Assembly (NCBI RefSeq): GCF_963676685.1
Contig: NC_092348.1
Coordinates: 19,319,386 to 19,383,385 of the forward strand
Origin: Mytilus edulis
Taxonomy: Eukaryota; Mollusca; Bivalvia; Mytilida; Mytilidae
Length of the DNA stretch: 64,000 bases
Direction: 5' to 3'
A model generated the notes under the pieces. The model saw nothing but the letters and a program-made list of their open reading frames with translations, was not told where the DNA came from and made no database searches. A program made the translations under genes and the position numbers. The first letter of the stretch is position 1, and each line of letters starts with the position of its first letter. Positions 12,124 to 22,897 of this stretch are shown piece by piece.

Positions 12124-13084
12124 TTGAAAGTTGATAACTATGATAGTATAATGGCAATCTGTATGCTATATATACACGTATAACGAAATGTCATGTAATT
12201 AGATGCACCACAGAAAAAGAGCAAGCTGTGACTGGACTTTTTGTGTTTCCAGTAATATTCGGTTATTATTACATGTATGAAAGAATATTTCAGTCCATGA
12301 ATGTCAATTTATGATTAAAATGAATTGATCATGATCTAAATACATTTCATTTTGTCTGAAAGCTATGCAGACCTCATGTATGTCAAATTGGAGATATACA
12401 TAGTTGCCTTTTATAATTGAATGAAAGGAGACGAGAGACATAACGTCGAAACAGCGACCTGACAACACAATAAAGAGAAAAAATACATATCCGACCATAC
12501 TCTTTATGAGGATTGAAGGCAAACATTAGATGAAAAGTGAGAGAAATTTGCCAAATGCAAATTTATTTGCCCACTTATTGGGTACACACAAACAATTGAT
12601 ATGTATAAGTATATATATGCGGTGTAGATCCAGATTTTGTGATTATGGGTGGCACAGCACTACCAACAAAAGTTTTAAACGAGTTAATAGCCACATAAAA
12701 CATATTTTTTTACCGATTTAGCAAGGGGCGTGTCGTGTGCATTGTGCCTGCATCCACAGTTGCAGATAAGAACATTCTTATACGACAAAATGTTGAAGGA
12801 TAAAGTTCCTGAGTTTTTTATCGACATTAAAATTTCAAGAAATATCAAGAAATATCAATACTAAATATCAATTATACAAATAACAGTAATGACATATTAA
12901 GATGCTTAAATTAAAGGTAAAAAACAAATAATTGTAAAAAGTATACTGTAGTTTTTTAAAACAATCTTTGAACATTGATCGTTATAATTAATTCAGCTTA
13001 AACAAGCTGAGTGTTCTGATGATTACATATTTATGAAAGTCGATTTATCTCTCTTGCATAGCTGTGTACCAAACATTTTATACT
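12124..13084. other. Downstream of the Sel1-like gene; nothing recognised
   Basis: The 3' UTR of the minus-strand Sel1-like gene should occupy part of the right end. No other ORF or repeat can be supported. Confidence 0.4.
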
Positions 13085-16000
13085 CTAATGTTTACATCCT
13101 CCTCTTGCACATACTTCATTCAAAACCCTGTGGGCCTCCTTTACCCCCTTCGATGCTGCATGTGCTATAAGCTGATGTGATTCTCTGAAAATAACAAATA
13201 GAAAGATACATGACATGCATTGAACTTCGTATAAATATTTTTTTTTCGAAATTATAATAAATTAGGGTCTGGATAGCCGTAGGGAGGGGATAGTTCTGCA
13301 CTCCCCCCCCCCCCCCCCATTATTGACCATTATTCTCTTTTCTCTAAACTGTAAACCCAACCCATACCATCATAGTTGAATCGGTAGGAATATATCTTTT
13401 TTAATGAGCACGCACCATACACCAGTAAAAGTTTATATATTATAGCAAATGCATCAGTAAAAGCTACTTACAAGAAGACTATTGAATCAGTGTTTAGACC
13501 TGATCAATAATAAAACATTTTCTTACCCTGGTTTCAGTCCAGTTTTGTAGCCCTTCATGTGACCAATAGCTAAATTATAAGATGCATGTGGATGTCCTTG
13601 GTCCGAAGCCTTCCTGTTGGAAAAAAATCATAATATAGTATACCAACAGTATGTTGTTTTATTAAATAAAACGACATGTGTCATACTGGTGGCGTCGTCC
13701 TAGTCATATAAATCACGCGATCTATATTCTTTTCGGCCCGATCCAATATTATCAATACGGACTGGCAATGAATCCTGCAATACAGGTAAACATATTGTGC
13801 ATGTAATTCAGGATTCATGATCATTCATTGCAAGTCCGTATTGGAAAATATTGGCCCTATATTAACATCATTGCCAGTCCGTGTTGGAAATATTGGCCAT
13901 ATATTCACATCATTGCCAGTCCGTATTGGAAATATTGGCCATATATTCACATTTGATGTATGTAATATGTAGCATTCAGAACAAGTTTGTATTTGAAAAG
14001 TTGATTTTTTAATAAAAGTGTTATTAAGTGGCTGTTTATGTATTGCACTTGTATAGATTCTCGGTCAGCTGTATTGGCCCTCGACCCTACATGTGACGTA
14101 TCGAGGCCAATACAGCAAACATTGAATCAATACCAGTGCCAATACAGAAACAGACAGTTAATAACACTATAGTATTCAAATAAAATAATTGGAATATATT
14201 AACTGACGGAAGACTAAAAATCAATATCATATAAATGGACCATAATTCGCTTTTAAATTGGTTTACATTTATATAGAGAGAATTGTATTTTCTTTATTGA
14301 CAATACAGCCACGTTGTCGATATCATACACAACAACCAATCGACGTCTTATAAAAGGACTGCAAAAGAGATTTGGCCGGCTTTACGATCAATAATTCAGC
14401 AACAAATTATTTGAGTAACCTTGCTTTGTTAATCATAATCTTAGTTTGAAATGTAAAATCCTTGATTGCATATTTCTATATTTAGGGACGACATCAAAAG
14501 TTCAATGTGGGAAAAAAAACTTAATTCACATAGTTTTTTCACTGAGCACCCTCACCCCTTCTGAAATTATTTTGGAGAAAATTAATTGACCAATATAGAT
14601 AGAGATCTCTGATATCGGTATCCTTTTATTTACATTAATACTGCACTCGTTCTATTTGAGCTGTCAAAATACGTTGACTGGCTCATGAATATTAAAATAG
14701 AAGTTGCCAAAATTATATTTAATCATTCATACGACCTCTTCAACTTTTTGTTGTTTCCAATGTATACAACGAAGCGTGGAAAGAATCAAACTTTTTCTTT
14801 TATACTTTTTGGAAAAACCTATTTCACTTGTTAATATTTTTTGTTTGCAACCTATAAATCATTATGTTTTATGCTTATTGTTGATTAGTCCATATTCAAA
14901 CGAACTCGTTCACCATCGATTGCGGGTTTCAAAAGGTAATGTACATTTCATCGTGTTGTATATTTCTCCGCCTGCATGATATGAGGCCTTATAAAAGTGG
15001 ATTTTTTCCCAATATTTAAATCAAATAAATAACATTAACACATTAAACAACAATTGAAAGTGTTTTCTTAAGATTGCAATATAAAGACAATTATAGTGCA
15101 TTGACTTGACATATCAACGATATATAAGGATTCGGCCCGAAACGGGGAAAAAGCTCGGCAAAGCCTCGGATTTCCCCGTTTCTAAGACTCGCCCTTATAT
15201 CGTAGATATGTCAAGTCAATGCACTAGTATTGTTTATATATAAGAGCACGCGTTTAAAATATAGATATGAATTTGAATTAGATTGTTTTGCTTTTTAAAA
15301 TAAAGCTCACAAACGCAACATTCAATTGTTTATCAAAGAACTGCATTCATAATTTAACAAAACTTTCTAAATATTAATAATGCAAATTCTTTAAAATTTG
15401 AAATTTATTTTATAAACATATAAAAATGCAAATAAGTGTCGAAAACATGTTGCCTTCCCCAAATCAAATCTTAAGGATAATTTAAGCATTTTTTTCTAAA
15501 AGACCAATAGTATTCATAGATTGAGTGTTGGTGTTTTAACTCCACTTTTAAGCGCATCAAACAATTGGGCTATTTCGGGTTGCTTAAAAAAAACATCGAC
15601 CTAGGCCTTCGATACGAAAACTGACAATCCTAGTCAATAAAGAACTCACAACCTCAGAACAACTTAGACACTTGGCCATTGAAGACGCTTGACCAATAGT
15701 ATGCTTCAATTCAGATTATCTTTTTCAACTGATTTGTATAGTTCGTTCTTGTGTTGTACTGTTACAACACTGTCCCAGGTTAACCTAAGTGGAGGGTTGG
15801 AATCACGTTTACCTGTTTAACCTGTTTAACCACGCCACATTCATTATGTATGTGCCTGTCCCGAGTCATGAGCTTGAATTCAGTGGTTGTCGTTTGTTTA
15901 CATATTTGTAATTTTGTTTTTTCGTTCATTTTTTTGTACTTTAATTAGGCCGTTTGTGTTATAGTTTTAATGGTTTGACATTGTCATTTCGGGCCCTTTT

Positions 16001-19000
16001 ATAGCTGACTATGCGGTATGGGCTCATTGTTGAAGTCCGTATGGTGACCTATATATTTATTAATTTCTGTGTAATTTGGGTCTCTAGTGGAGAGTTGTCT
16101 CATTGGCAATTATACCACATCTCCTTTTTTATATCTATCTTCTAGCATATACTCGCTGGCCTGCGACCAATTATAGATAATTATTTGGAAAACACACAGT
16201 ATAAATTTGTATTAACATTTCACATCGAGTAATACTTCCTATATTTATATACCTACTTAAACCATTCCATAGCTTTGCCTTCGTGTTTGTCTACACCTTT
16301 CCCTGTTGAAAGAGAAAAAAATATATTAAACGCGAGGCTCTCTGAAGGATAGGTCACTCACCTGGCAACATAGCAGCCATAATTATAATAAAAAAAAATC
16401 TCCATTGGTTTTTCTCTCTTATTTCACTGCACATGTTCGTCAATACAAATCGTTAAAAACGTGTTTCAAGGGCGTGATCGGATAATTTTGTTCAAAGGAG
16501 GACTTTGGTAGACCATTATCCACTGACCATATTTCTTCTTCAATTTTAACTGTTCCTCGAGCTCTTGAAACAAATGATAAAACCGCAAAGCAAAGGGATA
16601 ATAACTCTTCGAATCGACAAACGAGTTCTGTAGATCAGATAGTGCTTATAATCTTTTGAATCATATATTTTTGCGCTATACTTATAATTTTCAAGATATC
16701 AGCCTACTCAAGTGAAAATTAAAGAAAATACATTTCAGTTTTCAATAATCCTCAATTGTATCATCAGGCGATTTCGTTCCACGGCAAATTTCCGACGGTA
16801 GATGTTGAATGTTTGATCCCTATATTTATATATGTTCTATATTAGCAACAGTTGACCATTTCTGTAATTTACATTTTTCATCTAGACATGTTGACGACGG
16901 ACCGACGGACAGTCGGACGTATAATAACATTTGAAAAATATGACGCTTTTGGTGCAAACAATATTTTTCAAAGGGACACTCCGGAACTTACGAAGACCAC
17001 GAGCTCATGCTTGAATATAATTTCGACCCATCTGGTTTAAAAAAAGAGGGTGCTTCTTGTTACCACTATCAGAGGATACTCTATCAAAAAGAAGAAAAAA
17101 AGCCAAACCCAGTCCTCACAGAAGATAGAATTGTAACGTTCGGCTTTGGTTTATAAATACATGCAACCGTTGTTACTAAGCCGGGAAATGAGATAGTTCA
17201 TATTTGATATTAAGGGTTTCTTCTTTTGGATGTGCACATTCCATGAGTAATGGACCATTAACTTGGCCGGTCGAGATTGAAAGTGAGGATTGAGATATAA
17301 CTAAACATGCAAACAATACTTTAATAACCCCGCGATAAATTCAAGTGTGAACCCTCGTCAATTATGTCTTGTACATCATAAAATCCTATTGGTATCTGAA
17401 GAATTTGGCGTTGAATGCAAAACTTTGTTAATTTCTATTTAAGTTTATCCACATATATTTTTTTAAGCATTCAAAAGTTTTGATATTGTTGATGATTGTA
17501 TGAAAGACATGTTTGGGGACCTTTATAGCTTGCTGTTCGGTGCATGTGTGCCAAGGCTCCGTGTTGAAGACCGTACCTTGACCTAGAATGGTTTACCTTT
17601 ATAATTGTGACTTGCATGGCTGGAGAGTTGTCTCATTGGCACTCATACCACATCTTCCTATAGCTATATATTTTCGTTTATCTCATTAGGTTGTAATATC
17701 TTTATCTCCTTTTATCCATATTTATTAATATCTAGAAATTGGTCCATACCATGTAGATATCGTTGTCCGACTTGATGCTGAGCTTGTGGATAACCCAGCC
17801 ATCCATATGCATAAGTGACATGGAAATGCAGGTGATCGAAATAATAGTATGCATAAAGTGCAAACATTAAAGTCCCAATCACCACCATTGCCTGTAAATA
17901 GAAATATTTAAAAAAAAAAAACAAAAAAAAACATCATAAGATATTAAACTCTTGAAAAGGTCAAATTGAGATTGAAACAAAAATACACGGGAACCAAAAC
18001 ATGATTCAAAAGTTTTTAAGACAAGACCAAAAACCTCAAATTAAAGCGAACACGAACCCGTCATATAATCATAATTGGGTTGATTCGATCATGGAAGTAA
18101 TATTTCAATATTACTTCCATGATTCGATGTAGCCTATATCTATACTATTAAACGAGAAGACCTCATTTTTGGTGTCGCTTCTGCATGTTCTTTCCACAAT
18201 AATCAACACGCCTCTGTGTCCTATAGGTACAGTGCATAGTCGCATTTGTCATCCATTCATATGATTATTCAGATTGAGTTATTTTAGGAGAAAAACGAGA
18301 AAAAAGGCATCCGGGTATTGTCCCGTCATTGAATTTGTACGAAATTTTAAGTCAGATTAGACTTCCGGTTTGCGTTTTTCTGTATACTTTGAACATACAT
18401 ATACTACGAATAAAGTGTATTTTCAGAATTTTATCTGCTATCATTTTCAAGTTTACTATCCACGGCAGTCACAGAGTTTATTAAATAGAGAGGGTCTGTA
18501 TACTATATCAATGATCACCATGGATCGATTAGTAAACTTAGAATTGAAAGTAAATACGCTTTATTTATATAGTAATGAATGTTCATAATATACAGATAAG
18601 CGCTAAAATTATTCATGTGAACTTTTGATACTTTTTCTGAAATTCTCCAGTCATTAAATCTTTTACAAAATTGATTACAAAAAAAAAGAAGATGTGGTAT
18701 TGAGACAACTCTCCACAAGAGACCAAAATGACACAGAAATTAACAATTATAGGTTACCGTACGGCCTTCAACAAAGAGCAAAGCCAATACCGCATACTCA
18801 GCTTCAAAAGGCCCCGAAATGACAATGTAAAACAATGCAAACGAGAAAACTATCGGCCTTATATATGTACAAAAAATGAACGAAAGACAAATATGTAACA
18901 CATAAACAAACTACAACCACTGAATTACAGGCTCCTTAATTAAATAAATGTTCATAACATACTAAATGTATGTTTATATTGAAATTGATAGAAAACCAAA

Positions 19001-19894
19001 AATTGGGAACTTTGGAAATAAAGGTGGAGGGTAAAAAAAAACATTTTCCTGTCCCCTATGACTTATGATACTTTTGCTGAAATTCTCCAGTCATTCTGTG
19101 TTTAACAAAATTCTTCCAACAACACTTTACATACTGATACTTTAAACTACGCTCTAAATGCCCGCGATTTCGCGGTTGTGTTCTAGTAATTATAAATGCA
19201 TGAGCTCTCGTATGAATACTTTACGCATGGCTTGATATTAAAGACGTCCTCCCGAGATAACAAATACGTGGATAGAAAATCCTGTTCGGAAACTGTTTTG
19301 TGATTGCATTTTATCAAAACAGTGACAAATTCCTTCCTAACCCAGTGGCGGATCCAGGGGGGGGGGGGGGGGGGGGGTCCGGGGGTGCCGATCAATGCAT
19401 TTGTATCGGGACATATGTTTTGCACCCCCCCCCCCCTTTTGCCCTGGGTGCCCTGGGTTAGCACCCCCCCCCCCCCCCCTTTCGAAAATTCCTGCATCCG
19501 CCCCTGTAACCTGTACTCCAGAGGTACTCCTGACTAATGATCTTTTAAAAAGGTTCAGTGGTAGTGCAGAGCAGTGGTACAGGATCCGATTAGATGGAGA
19601 CCGAGATGCATATGTTTCTTTGTGTGTTATAATATCGGATTAGTGTAATAAAAAAGATAGAGATCGAGCATGGTTGTTGAAAATAGGGAAAATTGTCAGA
19701 AATAAGTAAACAATACACTAGCTATGGACATTATTAAATACCTCAATAATTCTAACATAGAGCGGGTCCGGCTTCTTTTTTCTGGCTAAATAAACTTTTC
19801 CTCCATATGGTAACGATGGATCCCACTCAGGATCTTCATTTTCTGGTTGAATTAAACGTTGTCTAACTCCAGACGTTCTCAGACTTTCAGCCAT
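13085..19894 (-). CDS. Small single-pass membrane protein with Sel1-like repeats
   Basis: Complete five-exon gene. Coding exons (minus): 19742-19894, 17750-17891, 16257-16302, 13527-13613, 13085-13184; introns all GT-AG, phases 0, 1, 2, 2 join without a break. Total 528 nt, 175 residues. The N-terminus MAESLRTSGVRQRLIQPENE is hydrophilic. Residues about 52-69 (AMVVIGTLMFALYAYYYF) form one membrane helix, followed by His-rich DHLHFHVTYAYGW. Then come Sel1-like repeats: PQAQHQVGQRYLHGKGVDKH and EGKAMEWFKKASDQG (A..xxGxxYxxGxGV..KAxxWFxKA), a second copy from HASYNLAIGHMKG to AHAASKGVKEA, and a C-terminal CARGGCKH. Sel1 repeats are protein-binding alpha solenoids. I do not know a named orthologue; membrane topology and compartment (mitochondrion or ER) are not settled. 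An in-frame ATG at 19916-19918 would add 8 residues; I prefer the ATG at 19894 as the better-conserved style of start, without proof. Confidence 0.88.
13300..13318 (+). repeat. Poly-C run in intron 4 of the Sel1-like gene
   Basis: About 17 consecutive C bases ending near 13318; a slippage-prone homopolymer. No TIRs seen around it. Confidence 0.7.
13743..13953 (+). repeat. 42-bp tandem repeat with an inverted partner
   Basis: Three head-to-tail units of 42-43 bp at 13827-13869, 13870-13911 and 13912-13953, each 'attgc(a/c)agtccgt(a/g)ttgg...aatattggcc(a/c)tatatt'. An inverted copy of the unit lies at 13743-13776 (CCAATA...CAATACGGACTGGCAATGA), so the block can fold back. In an intron of the Sel1-like gene. 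Confidence 0.85.
14017..14168. mobile_element. 152-bp foldback element
   Basis: AGTGTTATTAA...GTGGCTGTTTATGTATTG...CTGTATTGGCCCTCGA on the left is matched in inverted form by TCGAGGCCAATACAG...CAGACAGTTAATAACACT on the right, with a short central loop. Nearly the whole length is a hairpin. TSD not clear. Confidence 0.75.
15096..15224. mobile_element. 129-bp palindromic MITE, TA target
   Basis: GTGCATTGACTTGACATAT and its inverted copy bound the element, with TA on each side (15094-15095, 15225-15226). Inner arms GAAACGGGGAAA/TTTCCCCGTTTC continue the pairing. The TA target suggests a Tc1/mariner-type origin (inference). Confidence 0.8.
15718..16130 (-). repeat. Dispersed repeat family A, long copy
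   Basis: Inverted relative to copy 1. The extended upstream part (TTTTCAACTGATTTGTATAG...TGTCCCAGGTTA...TATGTATGTGCCTGTCCC) is shared with the copy at 25840-26240, showing that family A is at least 400 bp long. Confidence 0.85.
17515..17672 (-). repeat. Family A, variant 2
   Basis: Shares GAGAGTTGTCTCATTGGCA...ATACCACATCTTCC with family A but has the variant middle TAGCTTGCTGTTCGGTG...GTGTTGAAGACCGTACCTTG, also found at 39683-39815, 41935-42210 and 56098-56310. Lies just left of exon 2 of the Sel1-like gene. Confidence 0.8.
18083..18127. mobile_element. 32-bp palindromic micro-insertion with 7-bp TSD
   Basis: The arm CATGGAAGTAATATT and its exact inverse stand around a 2-base centre (18090-18121), flanked directly by ATTCGAT on both sides (18083-18089, 18122-18128; 8 bp, GATTCGAT, if the terminal G is counted with the flank). 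The same palindrome with a different 7-bp flank occurs at 24562-24593. Confidence 0.75.
18139..19186 (+). mobile_element. Non-autonomous Helitron-type element, 1048 bp
   Basis: Begins TCTATACTATTAAACGAG and ends with the hairpin CCCGCG-attt-CGCGG, 9 bases later CTAG. The flanks are A on the left (18138) and T on the right (19187), i.e. insertion between A and T with no TSD, as Helitrons do. No Rep/helicase ORF is present. A family A copy (18687-18950) is inside, flanked by a direct repeat TCTGAAATTCTCCAGTCATT-like segment at about 18637 and 19077. Confidence 0.85.
18687..18950 (+). repeat. Family A copy inside the Helitron
   Basis: AAGAAGATGTGGTAT...GAGACAACTCTCCACAAGAG...CCGTACGGCCTTCAACA...GGCCCCGAAATGACAATG. 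Plus orientation. Confidence 0.85.
19343..19506. mobile_element. Family C MITE with long G and C runs, TSD TAACC
   Basis: TIRs CAGTGGCGGATCCAGG and (inverted) CAGGGGCGGATGCAGG, with TAACC on both sides (19338-19342, 19507-19511). Inside are an uninterrupted G run of about 22 and two C runs of 13-15. Overlapping proline/glycine-rich ORFs here are artefacts of these runs. Confidence 0.88.
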
Positions 19895-19990
19895 GTTTCC
19901 TTTAAGTTTCAGCAACAAATTCTTTCAGCGCCATCTATCGATTGTTGTATTAGTTGTCAAGACGACGTCATTCAGGCACCTGTTTTTATT
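19895..19990 (-). promoter_or_regulatory. Probable promoter of the Sel1-like gene
   Basis: Immediately upstream of the start codon on the minus strand. A CRE-like TGACGTCG lies at about 19963-19970 (minus), and GC content is locally higher than in the surroundings. No TATA box. Confidence 0.35.
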
Positions 19991-20136
19991 GGAATTTTAA
20001 TGCACTGATCAATGACAATAAATAACAATGTATAATTTATTTACAATATTATTGATTAGTGGTTTTTGCTCGTTATTTTCATCAGTTTTTTCCTCTACTG
20101 CAAAAGTCAATAATTTTATCTTAAAAATATTTAAAG

Positions 20137-20283
20137 TTAGTCCAAATAATTATGCCGTCACTTTTTGTACGGCTTTTTGATAAAAAAAAAAATAATAAAA
20201 AAATAATGGACGCCTTCGTCGTAGGAAGGCGTATAAAACAGCAAAATCAAAAATAGCCTTTCTAGACGCCATTATTTGGACTA
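20137..20283. mobile_element. 147-bp MITE, TTAGTCCAAATAAT ends
   Basis: TTAGTCCAAATAAT at the left and its inverse at the right; subterminal GCCGTC/GACGCC also pair. Possible 7-bp TSD with one mismatch (TTTAAAG/TTTAAAA). A small inner hairpin ACGCCTTCGTCGTAGGAAGGCGT (20210-20232) is present. Confidence 0.7.
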
Positions 20284-20745
20284 ATTTAAAAAGTATAACA
20301 TTGAATATTGAGGGTGTGGATGCGGTTTACATAATGGCCGGTTTGGGGTGGGGAATGGATAAGAAATAAATAATACACAATAATAGGGTGCTTAATAATG
20401 ACTTTAATGAAAAATATACTGTTTAAGAAAAGAACAATTAACGTCTTGTATATAAATATCAAGTAATTACATTACATATAATATTACATTATTTAAAAAA
20501 AAAAACAGTGACATATAGTCTTGAAAATTAATATGAAAAATTATTTTTTAGCTAATGTTTAAATTTTCATCTTATTTTCCTATATTTAATTCTTATTCTT
20601 TTTCCAGTTTCAATCCCAGTATAACGATAGTTGAGGGACAGTACATATAAACTGCTATTACATGCTGTCATAAGGTTGCATGTATGCATGGATATAAGAG
20701 CAAGACAAAATAGATAGATTAAAAACCAGGTATGTTAAAACATAA
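20284..20745. other. No gene seen
   Basis: AT-rich, no repeats recognised. Confidence 0.4.
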
Positions 20746-21046
20746 GAAACAAGAATGTGTCCCCAGTACACGGATACCCCACTGGCACTATCATTTTCTA
20801 TGTTCAGTGGACCGTGAAATTGGGTTGAAAACTCTAATTTGGCCTAAAAATTAGAAAGAGCATATCATAGAGAACATGTGTAATAAGTTTGAAGTTGATT
20901 GGACTTCAACTTCATCAAAAACTACCTTGACCAAAAACTTTAACCTGAAGCGAGACAGACGGACGGACGGAGGAACGGATGGACGGACGAACTGACGCAC
21001 AGACCAGACAATATAATGCCCCCTCTACTATCGTAGGTGAGGCATA
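20746..21046 (+). repeat. Family B copy 2
   Basis: AACAAGAATGTGTCC...TTTCTATGTTCAGTGGACCG...GATTGGACTTCAACTTCATC, then a GGAC microsatellite (20956-20990) and AATGCCCC...GAGGCAT. Confidence 0.85.
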
Positions 21047-21094
21047 AAAACTGCATAAGTTAACACTCTGTCTTGCTTAGTGTGCAGGGAATTC

Positions 21095-21255
21095 AGTGGC
21101 GGATCCAGAAACTTCATAAAAGGGGGAACACTGACTGTCTTAGAGGGTTCACATACCCGCTCCATTCTTACTTCAGCGATTCCCTTTAATAAACCATTTT
21201 TTTTTCTACAAACAGGGAGGGCCGGACACCCTTCCTCCCTTAATCATATTAGTCT
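21095..21255 (+). repeat. Family C partial copy
   Basis: CAGTGGCGGATCCAGAAACTTCATAAAAGGGG start (first 20 bases diagnostic), then the 'ttcagcgattcccttta' segment shared with 9041-9170. Confidence 0.7.
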
Positions 21256-22286
21256 AAAAAAAAATGTTTAACGTCCAAAAGTTCTTATTTATAAAATGAT
21301 GAAACTCGGCTGTATCAGTAAAAATTAAACAAAAAGTGTTTACTCGCCTCTTTGGTTTATATTTCAAGACTGGTACTATATCAAGAGGACCAAAGTTTTA
21401 TTTTTACAGTCTACCAGATTTTAGTAGTATTTCCAACACTCAAATTTGTATCTTTCCTATAATCGTAGAATGATTGTTGGAGTGAAGTTGTCAGATTATA
21501 TAAATTAGACAAAAATACATTACTTAAAAAAAGTGAGAAAAAAAGAGGCATGCATTTCCATTGCCATATATAGATCCATATCACGGCGGTCATTCGGTAT
21601 ATCAAAAAAATTTAATCGATCGTGAAAGAATACATAACTGTGCATGGTCAAGCATTGCGATCGGATCGTGAATGTAATTAGTTGTATTTTTACTTCAAAA
21701 TCTGTGGGATGGGGGGGGGGGACTACATGTACCTATCAGGAGATGGTTGACGTTATGCATATATATGTTTCTGACAGATGACGACGCAATAAACATCGCA
21801 TTCACAATCAAATTCTGTTTTTCCCCGAATCTGACATATCGATTAAAAATTATCACCGGGTTTATATGATTGGTGCCACACGTGCATGGCTCAGAATCTG
21901 CTTACCCTTCCTGAGCACATGAGATAATGCCCCGCGTAAAGCAGAATGTTACCCTATACCTCAGTTTATGAAAAATGTCCAGAGAAGGACAATATTTCAA
22001 ACGATTTTTATTCTTATTGGACAATATCTAAAAGATTTGTAGTAATTAAATGTTGTCTTGATAAATGCCAGGGAAGTTGTCCAATGTTAATATGTCATAT
22101 AAATATAAAAAGTAATATTTTGGGCAATGATTCTAAGTGTTTTATTTTCTTATATATGACTACTACATCTACATTTAATTTTTTCACAGACAGTCCTCTT
22201 TCAGTTTTTGAGTAACTATTAGTATGTGAAAATGAATAAAGCCATCAATCATGAATTCAAGTACACAGTGCAATATTTATACTTGT
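21256..22286. other. No gene seen
   Basis: AT-rich DNA with a G11 run near 21710. An 89-codon ORF (21946-22215) shows no domain and reads like random AT-rich translation. Confidence 0.4.
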
Positions 22287-22897
22287 TGACGGCCTAGCCA
22301 AGATCAGATGTACATTTCATATTGGGTCTATGTTATAGGCTTGTAAAGACAAGAAGATAAACTTTACATAAGTAATACATCTTTGAACTGAAGAAGAGAA
22401 TGTAGGGTTTCACAATGAATATCAAATATCATGTATAGGTGTTACCGTTTTGAAAAAAAAACCACTAAAATACATGCTGAAAATGGGCAAAATTTCACGT
22501 TATGTTGTTTCATTTAAAATTTCGCTGTTTTTATCAATTGATAGGTAATAAGTGAACTTAATTTGAACTACATAATACATTATTGGTTCACTGTTATAGA
22601 CAATTTATTCTTCTTTCTTTTACTGGTTTACTGGATGTTGCTACAACAAATCTTCAGTGTTTACAAAGTTATGATAAAAAGTTGAATACTATGCGCTTGT
22701 TATGAAATTTTGTACTTTTGTTTTTAGCTTGCTCAGTGTAGTGATAAAAGAGAAAAATAAATCAAATGTATGCTATTATGTGTTTTGTTTTCTCTTCTAG
22801 TATATACATTATCAAAAACTACCTCATTTATCAAAATTGCAGTACCCTAGCTGGAGATATATGCCATCAAAGTTGGATATACAAATAAAGTGAAAAA

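Noticed and set aside
19183-19643. Proline/glycine-rich ORFs on both strands
   Set aside because: They are translations of poly-G and poly-C runs in a family C MITE, not proteins.
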